Shown here piece by piece: positions 35,604 through 43,891 of a stretch of 64,000 bases of DNA. Below the pieces are notes generated by a model. That model worked only from the letters and a program-made list of their open reading frames with translations. It had not been told where the DNA came from and did no database searches. Each line of letters starts with the position of its first letter. Positions within the stretch are counted from its first letter, which is position 1. Where the stretch lies: the NCBI RefSeq assembly GCF_900111905.1, contig NZ_FOKM01000001.1:558001-622000 (forward strand), given 5' to 3'. The DNA comes from Rhizobium sp. NFR07 (GTDB lineage: Bacteria; Pseudomonadota; Alphaproteobacteria; Rhizobiales; Rhizobiaceae). The translations under genes were made by a program, and so were the position numbers.

Positions 35604-36083
35604 TCAGCCCCAGTCTTCACAACGTTCGACCTCGGTGAGGGACAACGTGTTCGGTTGGGGGCAAATAAACTGCATCCTGTCAGGGTGGTTCTTTTTGCTG
35701 ACGCTGCCAGCCGGACCGAAGAAAGGATAGTAAAAGTACTTCGCATCCGGTGCCGTCTGGCGACCCGATATCCCGTTAGGCCTCAGAGAACGAGCGAGCT
35801 TCTTCAACAGTATGGTTTCAGAGTTTACGTCCAGCCTGACGTATATGCTTTCATTGCCCTCAGTGCTGACAAAGAAAATACCTTGCGCGCTTGAGACGCC
35901 AATAAATCGGCCATCCTGCATGCGCTGGAAGGGACAGCTAGAAGCATCGGCCTGTCCTTCAAAGGCTGCCATCAACGCAGAAAGGCAATTGCTGTCGGGA
36001 GCTGCGAATGCAGGTTTCGATACAAGCAAGGCCGCAAGAATTCCACAAAAATACACTACGATGTTGTAGAGCCGCTGCATCAT
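35604..36083 (-). CDS. Secreted protein of unknown function, translationally coupled inside the operon
   Basis: 159 aa. Residues 1-27 are a clear signal peptide (VVYFCGILAALLVSKPAFA, cleavage after AFA). The mature part has four cysteines (two near its start, two near the C-terminus), suggesting disulfides in the periplasm. I recognise no domain. Base composition is visibly lower in GC (roughly half) than the flanking genes, a sign of foreign or fast-evolving DNA. Yet its ATG overlaps the stop of the DUF917 gene (ATGA at 36080-36083), so it is embedded in the operon rather than simply inserted between units. A 72-bp gap follows before the urocanase-like gene. Confidence 0.75.
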   Translation of the reverse strand: MMQRLYNIVVYFCGILAALLVSKPAFAAPDSNCLSALMAAFEGQADASSCPFQRMQDGRFIGVSSAQGIFFVSTEGNESIYVRLDVNSETILLKKLARSLRPNGISGRQTAPDAKYFYYPFFGPAGSVSKKNHPDRMQFICPQPNTLSLTEVERCEDWG

Positions 36084-37174
36084 GCGCCCTTCAAAGCATA
36101 GTCCGCAATGCTGATCCCCAGCGCCTTCTCGCAGATCGGATAGACCGACGGATCCTTGACGCTCGATGACAGCGGGATGATCGTCTTCGGCACATGCAGC
36201 AGGAAGACGGGCATGCCGACCTCAAGCTGGCCGACGCTCATCGGCTCGCCATCGGGCGACAGAGTGGCGATAATATCGGGGAAGGTCGCCAGGCGTTTGC
36301 CCCCTGCATCGTCCACCGCCATGTATTCGTTCATCACATGCAGCTTTACGGCGCTGTCGCCGCTGCCGAGGGTGATCGTGCCGACGTCGAAGGCTTCCTT
36401 CGTGTAGACCACGGACTTGTCCGTCACATGCCCCTCGCCGATGATCGTGCCGCCCGTCGTCTTGACGATGGCATCGATGATCGCGTGACCGCCCTTCTTG
36501 TCCGCCTCGATGATCGCCTCGCCGAGCTTGAGTGCCAAGCTTATGCCGCCGAGGGCGGCGTTCTGGCGGACGTAGGAAGCGTGCAACGGATTGCGGCAGG
36601 AGGCGATGAAGCCGCCGGACATGTCGGATGCGGTGCGCAGGACCGGCGAGACCTTGGCTGTGGCCCCGCGCACGACGAGCTCGATATAGCGGTTCTCACT
36701 GCGGTTGCCGCCGACGGCGGTCTGGATCATCTGTTCGGGGGAATTGGCCATGCCGATCGAGCCCATGTCGCCGGTCGGGTGGGCGCGGACGTCGCCCACC
36801 GCATCCAGAACCTTGGTGCCGAGGATGGCCGAGGGCAGCCAACCGTTCAGCGTCGAGGATTTGCCGTTCTGGCCGATCATCAGCGCCGAGACCTTCTCGC
36901 CGAGCGCGTCCTGCAGCAGTTGCACCGCCTTGACGTAATCGATGCCCTGCATTTCCCAGGCCGTGGTCGAGGCCGGCGCGCCGATTGCGGCGGCCGTCGC
37001 GACCCAGTCATCGTCGTCCAGTTCGTCGATCGAGATCAGCTCCGGCTTGCCGATCGAGACGGCGGCATAACCCAGCATTCGGCCGTGATCCGACCATCCG
37101 CCGCCGCCAGCGGCATAGACCGAGCCCCCGCGGACCGCAGCCTCGACATCCTTTTCCGTCAATATGCGACCCAT
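36080..37174 (-). CDS. DUF917 / S-methyl-thiohydantoin desulfurase-type protein
   Basis: 364 aa from ATG 37174, which has AGGAG seven bases upstream and lies 10 bp after the M20 gene stop; a longer frame overlaps that gene. The family pattern includes LTEKDVEAAVRGGSVYAAGGGG at the N-terminus, SIDELDDDDWVATAAAIGAP near 45, and HPTGDMGSIGM near 130. DUF917 proteins are now linked to removal of sulfur from thiohydantoin rings, for example desulfuration of 3-(5-oxo-2-thioxoimidazolidin-4-yl)propionate in ergothioneine breakdown. That fits its place between ring-hydrating and ring-opening enzymes here. The reaction is inferred from family and context. Confidence 0.82.
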   Translation of the reverse strand: MGRILTEKDVEAAVRGGSVYAAGGGGWSDHGRMLGYAAVSIGKPELISIDELDDDDWVATAAAIGAPASTTAWEMQGIDYVKAVQLLQDALGEKVSALMIGQNGKSSTLNGWLPSAILGTKVLDAVGDVRAHPTGDMGSIGMANSPEQMIQTAVGGNRSENRYIELVVRGATAKVSPVLRTASDMSGGFIASCRNPLHASYVRQNAALGGISLALKLGEAIIEADKKGGHAIIDAIVKTTGGTIIGEGHVTDKSVVYTKEAFDVGTITLGSGDSAVKLHVMNEYMAVDDAGGKRLATFPDIIATLSPDGEPMSVGQLEVGMPVFLLHVPKTIIPLSSSVKDPSVYPICEKALGISIADYALKGA

Positions 37175-37184
37175 GCAGTTTCTC

Positions 37185-38435
37185 CTATTTCTTGTCCAGC
37201 TCGAGCAACGCCTCGTAGAGCACGGCGGCGCCGAGTGTGATGGCATCGTTTTCCGACCACTCTTCCGCGGCATGGCTGCGGCCATCCTTGCTGGCGATGA
37301 AGATCATCGCGGCAGGTGCTACCTTGGAGAGGAAGGCCGCATCGTGGCCGGCGCCGGACACCATCGGCCGGCTGGTGGCGCCAATGCGGGTCGCACTCGA
37401 GGCCAGCAGGTCCGTCATCATCTCCGACATCGGCGTCGGCGCGGCATTGGAGACCCGGCGCGGTTCGGCGATCGTCACATGGCGCTCGGTAGCGGTCTCG
37501 GCGCAAAGCTCGGAAAGCTGGGCGACAAAACTCTCCATCACGGCCGGCTCGACGGCGCGGGCATCGATCAGCATGCGGACATGGGAGGGGATGACGTTGG
37601 CGGCATTCGGCTCCATCGAGAATTCCCCAACCGTGCCGGCGAAATAGCTCGGCCCTACTGCTAGTTCACGGGCGATGCGTTCGATGCCGAGCACGACCAG
37701 CGAGGCCGCGCTCAGCGCATCGTAGCGCGCATTCATCGGCGTCGTACCGGCGTGATCCGCGCGGCCTTCGATCAGGATTTCGTAGCGGGAAATGCCGGTG
37801 ATCGCGCCGACAATGCCGATATCGACCTTTTCGCGCTCCAGCACCGTGCCCTGCTCGATATGCAGTTCGAGGAAGGCCTTGATATCGGTGCGGCCGCCGG
37901 CATCGGCCGGATCACCGCCGACCTTGCGGATGCCTTCGGCGAGGTCGACGTTGCCGTCCTCCGTATCGGCGGTGCGCTCCAGCCATTCCTGCGGCCTGAC
38001 CCCGGTCATGCCGCGGCTGCCGATACAGGAGACGCCGAAGATCGACACTTCCTCGGCGAGGAAATCGACGATTTCCAGATCGTGCTCCAGCTCGATGCCG
38101 GCGTCGCGCAGCGCACGCGCCACTTCGAGCGCGGCAATGACGCCGGCAATGCCGTCGAAGCGCCCGCCGTTCGGCACAGTATCGGTATGGGAGCCGAGCA
38201 TCAGCGTGCCCTTGCCTTCCACCTTGCCCTTGCGGCGCCCGATCAGATTGCCGGCGGCATCGATGCGAGTCTTTAGGCCCGCCTCGCGAAAAATCTTCTC
38301 CGCATAGTCACGGCCGCGCAGAAACATCGGGGTGAAGGCACGGCGGGTCCAGGGCTTGTCGGGCTCGGTAATGGCCGCAAGCGCGTCGATATCGGTTGCG
38401 ATCCGATCGGCGTTGACGGCGATATTCGATGTCAT
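37185..38435 (-). CDS. M20-family N-carbamoyl-L-amino acid / allantoate-type amidohydrolase
   Basis: 416 aa, the family length. Metal ligands are visible in MLGSHTDTVPNGGRFDGIAGV (His and the bridging Asp), EEVSIFGVSCIGSRG (Glu pair) and ELHIEQGTVLE (His), and the dimerisation-domain segment is GRADHAGTTPMNAR. Such enzymes use two metal ions to hydrolyse N-carbamoyl amino acids, allantoate or ureidoglycolate. In this operon the expected substrate is N-carbamoyl-glutamate, giving glutamate, CO2 and ammonia. Its start overlaps the stop of the amidohydrolase gene (ATGA at 38432-38435), so the two are made together. Confidence 0.88.
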   Translation of the reverse strand: MTSNIAVNADRIATDIDALAAITEPDKPWTRRAFTPMFLRGRDYAEKIFREAGLKTRIDAAGNLIGRRKGKVEGKGTLMLGSHTDTVPNGGRFDGIAGVIAALEVARALRDAGIELEHDLEIVDFLAEEVSIFGVSCIGSRGMTGVRPQEWLERTADTEDGNVDLAEGIRKVGGDPADAGGRTDIKAFLELHIEQGTVLEREKVDIGIVGAITGISRYEILIEGRADHAGTTPMNARYDALSAASLVVLGIERIARELAVGPSYFAGTVGEFSMEPNAANVIPSHVRMLIDARAVEPAVMESFVAQLSELCAETATERHVTIAEPRRVSNAAPTPMSEMMTDLLASSATRIGATSRPMVSGAGHDAAFLSKVAPAAMIFIASKDGRSHAAEEWSENDAITLGAAVLYEALLELDKK

Positions 38436-39814
38436 GCGGCATGTTCCTGAATTGCAAGACTGATGGGAGGACGGACGAAGCGGCCGGTGCCGGGTTCGGC
38501 GAGCACGGTCGTGCCGTCATAGGCGAGCGTGCCGCGAAGATAGGTTCCAGCCACCTTGTAAGGCAAGGTCATGCCGTCATAGGGCGACCAACCGACGACG
38601 TTGTTGCCGGTCTTCGATGCGTCGAAGACATGGTCTTCCTTCGTCAGCACGGTGATATCGGCGTGCTTGCCGACTTCGAGGGCGCCCTTGATATGGTCGA
38701 TGCGGAAATGCCGGGCGGGGTTGAGCGTCATCAGCTTGGCCGCCCAGGTGAGCGACACGCCGCGTTCCAGCGCACCCTTGACGAAAAGCGGCACCATCGC
38801 CTCCAGCCCCGGCAGGCCTGATGCATTGGCGAGCATGTCCGGATTGGTCTTGCGGTCGAGCGACCAGCTGACATGGTCGGTGGACAAAAGCGTGACATTG
38901 CCGGCCGCCAGCTGCCGCCAGAGCTTTTCCACCTCGGCGCGCGGTCGGATCGGCGGATTGCATTTCGACTTGCCACCCAGCCGTTTCGCATCCGTCTCCT
39001 GATCGAGCGTCAGGTAGTGGATCAGGCATTCGACCGTGGCGCGATGGCCTTGAGCGCGGTAACCGGCGGCGATCTCGTAGCCGCGGCCGAGCGAGCAATG
39101 GACGACATGCGCCGGGCAGCCGGTGGCGGCACCGATCTCGTAGATTTCCGTCATCGCCAAGAGTTCGGTCAGCGGCGGGCGCGACATTTCGTGGGCGCGG
39201 TAATCGGTGATGCCGGATGCCTTCACCTGCTCCATCGCCCAGCGGACATATTCGTCGTTTTCGTTGTGGACACCGGCGGTGAGGCCGGTCGGCGCGATGG
39301 CGGCGAAACACTCGGCCATCAGAGGCGCGAAGATGCGTGGAAAGCGCTTCGGATCGGTGCCGAAGGTGGAGAACTTGAAGGCGGAGACACCGGCCGCAAC
39401 CTGCTCGAGGATCCGCTTCGCTCCTTCCTGCGGATCGACCGTGCCATAGAGCGCGAAGTCGACGCGGGCCTGGCTCTCGCCGTGCAGCGCCTTGCCGCGC
39501 ACGGCTTCGGCCGAACAGACGAGATCACCCTGGTCATAGGGCATGTCGACGATCGTGGTCACGCCGCCAGCGGCTGCCGAGCGGGTCGACCAGATGAAAT
39601 CCTCCTGGTTCTTCTGCGACAGGGAATGGACCTGGGCGTCGATCGCGCCGGGAAGGATCAGCGATTCGCCGAGATCATGGCTTTCTCGTGCCGCCGGCAT
39701 TTCGCCCTGTCCGACTGCCGCGACCAGACCATCGCGAACCGCGACGAAACCGCCCGGCACGATGCGATCGGGCAGGATCAGCGTGCCTTTGAGGACGAGA
39801 TCGAAATCGGACAT
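38432..39814 (-). CDS. Cyclic amidohydrolase (dihydroorotase/allantoinase/hydantoinase family) with altered metal motif
   Basis: 460 aa. The TIM-barrel family pattern is clear: LPGAIDAQVHS near residue 54, AAGGVTTIVDMP near 81, the carboxylated-lysine region GVSAFKFSTFG (K147), then H183, H236, H239 and D313 (STDHVSW). The usual HxH of the first strand reads Gln61-Val-His63, so one metal-binding histidine is replaced by glutamine. Ring opening of a hydantoin (hydantoin-5-propionate to N-carbamoyl-glutamate) is the expected step by context. GGGAG precedes the ATG by eight bases. It is the first gene of the operon, divergent from the ABC transporter operon. Confidence 0.88.
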   Translation of the reverse strand: MSDFDLVLKGTLILPDRIVPGGFVAVRDGLVAAVGQGEMPAARESHDLGESLILPGAIDAQVHSLSQKNQEDFIWSTRSAAAGGVTTIVDMPYDQGDLVCSAEAVRGKALHGESQARVDFALYGTVDPQEGAKRILEQVAAGVSAFKFSTFGTDPKRFPRIFAPLMAECFAAIAPTGLTAGVHNENDEYVRWAMEQVKASGITDYRAHEMSRPPLTELLAMTEIYEIGAATGCPAHVVHCSLGRGYEIAAGYRAQGHRATVECLIHYLTLDQETDAKRLGGKSKCNPPIRPRAEVEKLWRQLAAGNVTLLSTDHVSWSLDRKTNPDMLANASGLPGLEAMVPLFVKGALERGVSLTWAAKLMTLNPARHFRIDHIKGALEVGKHADITVLTKEDHVFDASKTGNNVVGWSPYDGMTLPYKVAGTYLRGTLAYDGTTVLAEPGTGRFVRPPISLAIQEHAA

Positions 39815-39969
39815 GGCTGTGCTCCCTGCTTGCAGTTTTCATCGTGCCGTAACGGCAAAGTCGAAGCCTCACCATGGCGGCGCGCCGCCGATATCCCGAT
39901 CCCGACACACGCCGTCCGGACCACGACCAACCGCCAAACTTTATGCCCAACCGCCATCGATGTGCGCCG

Positions 39970-40008
39970 TTGACCAGCCAGCGAACATCGGTCTATTTGT
40001 ATAGTCAA
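39970..40008. promoter_or_regulatory. Divergent promoter/operator region of the two imidazole-type operons
   Basis: The 279 bp between the amidohydrolase and the binding-protein gene (39815-40093) contain no gene. TTGTATAGTCAA at 39997-40008 is an imperfect palindrome (TTG-N2-TA-N2-CAA) similar in style to HutC-type GntR operators, and a TTGACC lies at 39970-39975. The HutC-type regulator encoded at 43108 is the natural candidate to bind here. Promoter elements cannot be placed with certainty. Confidence 0.35.
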
Positions 40009-40093
40009 TAACGAGAGCGGCGAAAAATCGCCGACATGGATGGGAAACAGCCGGACTGCGGATTTGAGACTAAACAAAGCGGAGAAATCACCA

Positions 40094-40921
40094 ATGCTCA
40101 AGAGAAAATTGATGAAGGCTGTCGCCGCCGGCGCCCTTCTGCTTGCCACTTCGCTTTCGGCCCATGCCGAAGACGTGCTGGCCAAGGCCAAGGCGGCCGG
40201 CGTGCTGAAGGTCGGCACCGAGACCGCATTCGCCCCCTTCGATTTCATCGATGCCGGCGAACACAAGGGCCTCAACGTCGACTTCTTCGAAGCGCTCGGC
40301 AAGGACCTCGGCGTCAAGATCGAATGGGTCGAGCTTCCCTGGGACAGCGTCCTGCCGAGCCTTGAAGCCGGCAAGTTCGATGTCGTCGCAGGCCCGGCCA
40401 CCATCACCAAGGCCCGTATCGCCCGTTACCGCATGAGCGCCCCGGTTGCCGAAGCTTCCGTCGCGATCCTGAAGAAGGCCGGCGACAGCTCGATCACCAA
40501 GCCGGAAGACATTGCCGGCAAGGCCGTCGGCGTAGGCAAGGCGACCGCGCAGCTCGCCCAGCTGCAGGAATATTCGGCAACGCTGTCGGAAAAGGTCAAC
40601 GTCCGCGAATACGTGTCGTTCAACGATGCCTATGCGGATCTCGCCGCCGGCCGCGTCGTTGCCGTCGCCAACTCGCTGCCGAACATCGCCTTCGTCGCCA
40701 AGCAGCGCAATGGCATGTTCGAGGTCGTGACGCCCGCCTTCGGCAAGAAGACCTATTTCGGCTTCATCGGTACCAAGGACGACGACCACAAGGCGCTGCT
40801 CGACTATATCGACAATGAAATCATTGCGATGAAGAAGGACGGCCGTCTCGGCAAGCTGCAGGAAAAGTGGTTCGGCACGACCTTCGATACGCCGGATTCC
40901 GTTCCGGACCCGGCATTCTGA
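40094..40921 (+). CDS. Amino-acid-type ABC transporter solute-binding protein
   Basis: 275 aa from ATG 40094 with GGAG nine bases upstream. A signal peptide covers residues 1-25 (MLKRKLMKAVAAGALLLA, cleavage after SAHA). The mature protein is a family 3 binding protein: GVLKVGTETAFAPFDFIDAGEHKGLNVDFFEAL at the start and a GRLGKLQEKWFG-type ending. These usually bind polar amino acids or related zwitterions. Gene context suggests a betaine or imidazole derivative such as ergothioneine or thiourocanate, but the pocket cannot be read by eye. It is the first gene of the operon 40094-45247, separated from the permeases by a strong hairpin. Confidence 0.9.
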   Translation: MLKRKLMKAVAAGALLLATSLSAHAEDVLAKAKAAGVLKVGTETAFAPFDFIDAGEHKGLNVDFFEALGKDLGVKIEWVELPWDSVLPSLEAGKFDVVAGPATITKARIARYRMSAPVAEASVAILKKAGDSSITKPEDIAGKAVGVGKATAQLAQLQEYSATLSEKVNVREYVSFNDAYADLAAGRVVAVANSLPNIAFVAKQRNGMFEVVTPAFGKKTYFGFIGTKDDDHKALLDYIDNEIIAMKKDGRLGKLQEKWFGTTFDTPDSVPDPAF

Positions 40922-40937
40922 TCCGGACCTAAAAGCT

Positions 40938-40960
40938 GGGGATGCGCCTCGCGCATCCCC
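40938..40960 (+). other. Perfect hairpin between binding-protein and permease genes
   Basis: GGGGATGCGC (40938-40947) and GCGCATCCCC (40951-40960) form a 10-bp stem with a 3-base loop. The following bases are TCTCCC, not a full T-tract. In ABC operons such intercistronic hairpins protect or partly terminate the upstream message so that the binding protein is made in excess over the membrane subunits. Confidence 0.7.
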
Positions 40961-41016
40961 TCTCCCGTTCTCTGCGGCCGGTGGACTTGGAACCGGCGAC
41001 GGATGATACGTAGCCG

Positions 41017-41658
41017 ATGACGCTGAAACTTTTTACGCTCCTGCTTGAGGCGGCCCTCAAGACGCTTGGCATCAGCCTGGTCTCGATCGCGATCGGTTTC
41101 GTGATCGCCATGCTGCTGTCTGCCGCAATTCAGTCGGGAAAATCGATCTATCTCCTCCCCGCACGGCTGTTCATCAGCTTCTTCCGCGGTGTGCCGCTGC
41201 TCGTGCAACTGCTTCTGATCTACACGCTGCTGCCGGTGATCGGCATCAACGTCCCGGGTATCGTGGCCGCCATCGTCGGCCTGTCGCTTTGTACCGCAGC
41301 CTATCAGGCGGAAAACCTGCGCGGCGGATTTGCCAGCGTTCCGCGCGGACTGGTCGAGGCGGCTGATGTCGCCGGCTTCAACGGCATCCAGACGTTTCTG
41401 CGCATCCGCGCGCCGATCGCGCTCAGGCTGACATTCCCGGCGCTGGTCAACGAGGCGATCATGATCCTCAAGGCCTCGTCGCTGGTCTCGGTCGTCGGCA
41501 TTATCGAGATCACCAAGATGGCGCAGGATCTGGCCTCCAGCACCTATATGCCGATCCCGATCTTCGCCAGCGCCGCACTCATCTACTTCGTCATCAATTC
41601 CGCCATCGCGCTTCTGGGGGGCTATGCCGAGAAATCCCTGAAGGGAGCCTCGGCATGA
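41017..41658 (+). CDS. Amino-acid-type ABC transporter permease, first subunit
   Basis: 213 aa with about five membrane segments. The family N-terminus LLEAALKTLGISLVSIAIGFVIAMLL and the cytoplasmic EAA loop (VEAADVAGFNGIQTFLRIRAPIALRLTFPAL near residues 113-143) identify a polar amino acid permease of the HisM/GlnP family. It pairs with the permease encoded next, with which it shares an ATGA overlap (41655-41658). No convincing ribosome site precedes the ATG. Confidence 0.9.
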   Translation: MTLKLFTLLLEAALKTLGISLVSIAIGFVIAMLLSAAIQSGKSIYLLPARLFISFFRGVPLLVQLLLIYTLLPVIGINVPGIVAAIVGLSLCTAAYQAENLRGGFASVPRGLVEAADVAGFNGIQTFLRIRAPIALRLTFPALVNEAIMILKASSLVSVVGIIEITKMAQDLASSTYMPIPIFASAALIYFVINSAIALLGGYAEKSLKGASA

Positions 41659-42323
41659 TGTTCGATCCGCAGGTCATCATTCAGAAGCTGCCGGAGATCG
41701 GCAGTGGTCTGTTCGTCACGCTGTGGCTGTGGGTCGCGGGCGTTCTTGGCGGTGTGGTCGCGGGCTTCATCGTCGCGACGGCACGGCGCTTCGGTGGTTT
41801 CGTTGTAAACACCCTCCTCGGCGCAGTCGTCGAGGTGCTGCGCGGCACGCCGTTCCTGATCCAGATATTCCTTCTTTACTACGGTGGTCCGTTCGTCGGG
41901 CTGATGCTCGATCCCATTCCCTGCGGGCTGATCGGCCTCACCGTCTATAGCGCAGCCTATTACAGCGAAGTGTTTCGCGCCGGCTATGCGTCGGTGCCGC
42001 ATGGCCATGTGGAAGCGGCCGAATGCCTCGGCATGACGCGGCTGCAGACGATAGCCCGCATCCAGATACCGGAAATGGCATTGATCGTGCTGCCGCCGGC
42101 CATCAACCTGGCGATCATTCTCCTGAAGGAATCCGCTGTCCTGTCGATCATCACCGTCCCGGAACTGACGGCGACCGTCAGCGCCATCGGCTCGCAGCAA
42201 TATGCGTTCCTCGAGGCGATCTTCGTCCTCGCCGTCACCTACTGGATCATCGTTGAACTGACGGATCGGCTCGGCCGCCAGGCCGAAAAACGTCTTTCCC
42301 GACTGAGGTTTTCAAAAGCATGA
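41655..42323 (+). CDS. Amino-acid-type ABC transporter permease, second subunit
   Basis: 222 aa, HisM/GlnP family. It shows RGTPFLIQIFLLYYGGPFVGL near residue 60 and the EAA loop VEAAECLGMTRLQTIARIQIPEMALIVLPPAI near 118-149. It forms a heterodimer with the product of the preceding gene. The start overlaps the previous stop and its own stop overlaps the ATPase start, so three subunits are coupled in translation. Substrate is inferred only from the operon. Confidence 0.9.
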   Translation: MMFDPQVIIQKLPEIGSGLFVTLWLWVAGVLGGVVAGFIVATARRFGGFVVNTLLGAVVEVLRGTPFLIQIFLLYYGGPFVGLMLDPIPCGLIGLTVYSAAYYSEVFRAGYASVPHGHVEAAECLGMTRLQTIARIQIPEMALIVLPPAINLAIILLKESAVLSIITVPELTATVSAIGSQQYAFLEAIFVLAVTYWIIVELTDRLGRQAEKRLSRLRFSKA

Positions 42324-43111
42324 GTGTACCCGCGATCACCATCCGCAAACTGGTCAAGCGCTTCGGGGAAACCACCGTGCTGCAGGACATCGACCTGGAA
42401 ATCCCGGAGGGCAAGGTTTCCTGCCTCATCGGCCCTTCGGGCTCGGGCAAGAGCACGCTGCTTCGCTGCCTCGCCTTCCTCGAAGAGTCGACCAGCGGCA
42501 TGATCACCATCAACGGCGAAGCGCTCGGCTTCTTCGAGGATGCGAATGGCAAGCGCGAACGGTTGCCGGCGGCCCAGATCCGCGCGGTGCGGGCGAAGAC
42601 CGGCATGGTCTTCCAGCAATTCAATCTCTGGCCGCATATGACGGCGCTCGGCAATGTCAGCGAGGCCTTGAAGATCGTCCGCAAGGTGCCTAAGGCGGAA
42701 GCGGAAGAGCGCGCCATGACGCAGCTTCGCAAGGTCGGGCTGGAAAATCGCGCGGGCCATTACCCGTCGCAGCTTTCCGGCGGCCAGCAACAGCGTGTCG
42801 CGATTGCCCGCGCGCTGGCGCTTGAACCGAAGATCATGCTCTTCGACGAGCCGACATCGGCGCTCGATCCGGAACTCACTGGCGAAGTGCTGAACGTCAT
42901 GCGCGATCTGGCGGCCGAAGGCATGACCATGGTGGTCGTCACCCACGAGATCGGCTTTGCGGCAAGCGTCGGCCAGCAGATCAGCTTCCTCGATCATGGA
43001 CGCCTGCTGTTTTCCGGTCCGCCGGCGGAGATCTTCGCCAAGCCGCGGCACCCGCGCCTTGAACAGTTCCTCGATACCTATCTCGATCGCGGAGCCAGCA
43101 TGCTCGCATGA
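42320..43111 (+). CDS. Amino-acid-type ABC transporter ATP-binding protein
   Basis: 263 aa. Walker A GPSGSGKS lies near residues 38-45, the Q-loop in VFQQFNLWPHMTALGNV, the signature LSGGQQQRVAIARALAL near 152-168, and Walker B IMLFDEPTSALDPEL follows. This is the GlnQ/HisP type. Its start overlaps the second permease stop (42320-42323), and its stop overlaps the GntR gene (43108-43111). Energy-coupling subunit of the importer. Confidence 0.93.
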   Translation: MSVPAITIRKLVKRFGETTVLQDIDLEIPEGKVSCLIGPSGSGKSTLLRCLAFLEESTSGMITINGEALGFFEDANGKRERLPAAQIRAVRAKTGMVFQQFNLWPHMTALGNVSEALKIVRKVPKAEAEERAMTQLRKVGLENRAGHYPSQLSGGQQQRVAIARALALEPKIMLFDEPTSALDPELTGEVLNVMRDLAAEGMTMVVVTHEIGFAASVGQQISFLDHGRLLFSGPPAEIFAKPRHPRLEQFLDTYLDRGASMLA

Positions 43112-43860
43112 TTCAGGAGAAGGTGACTGCCCACGATATCGCCGATCCGCCCATCTCGCTTCACCAGCGGATCCTCTCCGATATCGAGCAGAATATCCTG
43201 ACCGGCCGCTGGCCGCCCGGTTATCGCATTCCCTCAGAGCAGCAGCTTGCCGAGCAGTACGGATGCTCGCGCATGACCGTCAACAAGGTCGTGACCCAGC
43301 TTGCCCGCGCCGGCCTCGTGCAGCGGCGCCGCAAGATCGGCAGCGTCGTCCTGCCCCAGAAGGCGCAGAGCGCGATCCTGGAGATCTACGATATCCGCGA
43401 GGAGGTGAAGGCTGCGGGCAGAAGCTACAGCCACCGCATCCTTGCCCGCACCGTGCGACCAGCAAGCAGCGAAGAGGCTGAAATTCTCGGGCTGCTTGCC
43501 GGGCAGAAGATCGTCGATATCACCTGCCTGCACCATGCGGGCGATGCCCCTTTCTGCCTAGAGCAGCGCCTGATCAATCTCGACGTGGTACCCGATGCGG
43601 AAACGGAAAGCTTCGAACTTCTGTCGCCCGGTCCCTGGCTTCTCGACCATGTGCCTTGGAGCGCCGCCGAGCACCGGATTGCGGCCCAAGGCGCGGGCGC
43701 GACCGAGGCTGCGCATCTGGCCGTCCCTGCGGGCAGTCCCGTCATGGTCGTCGAGCGCCAGACATGGCGGCTCGATCAATCGGTCACGGCGGTGCGCCTG
43801 ACCTATCCCGGCGGCAGCCACACGCTGACCGCCCGTTTCACCCCGTCACAGGCAATCTGA
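43108..43860 (+). CDS. GntR-family regulator, HutC subfamily (UTRA domain)
   Basis: 250 aa. Residues ~15-85 are the GntR winged helix (QRILSDIEQNILTGRWPPGYRIPSEQQLAEQYGCSRMTVNKVVTQLARAGLVQRR). The rest is a UTRA ligand domain (ILEIYDIREEVKAAGRSYSHRILAR, ending LTYPGGSHTLTARFTP) with the HutC-like ending. HutC proteins sense urocanate or related imidazole compounds, consistent with a urocanate-like inducer here. The start overlaps the ATPase gene stop. The likely operator is in the divergent region at 39970-40008. Confidence 0.92.
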   Translation: MIQEKVTAHDIADPPISLHQRILSDIEQNILTGRWPPGYRIPSEQQLAEQYGCSRMTVNKVVTQLARAGLVQRRRKIGSVVLPQKAQSAILEIYDIREEVKAAGRSYSHRILARTVRPASSEEAEILGLLAGQKIVDITCLHHAGDAPFCLEQRLINLDVVPDAETESFELLSPGPWLLDHVPWSAAEHRIAAQGAGATEAAHLAVPAGSPVMVVERQTWRLDQSVTAVRLTYPGGSHTLTARFTPSQAI

Positions 43861-43891
43861 CACGACATTCGACGCAAAGGAGCTGACAATC

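Noticed and set aside
33870..39814. Reading the urocanase homologue, amidohydrolase and HutC regulator as a classical histidine utilisation operon
   Set aside because: No histidine ammonia-lyase, imidazolonepropionase or formiminoglutamase is present, and the urocanase active-site motifs are changed.
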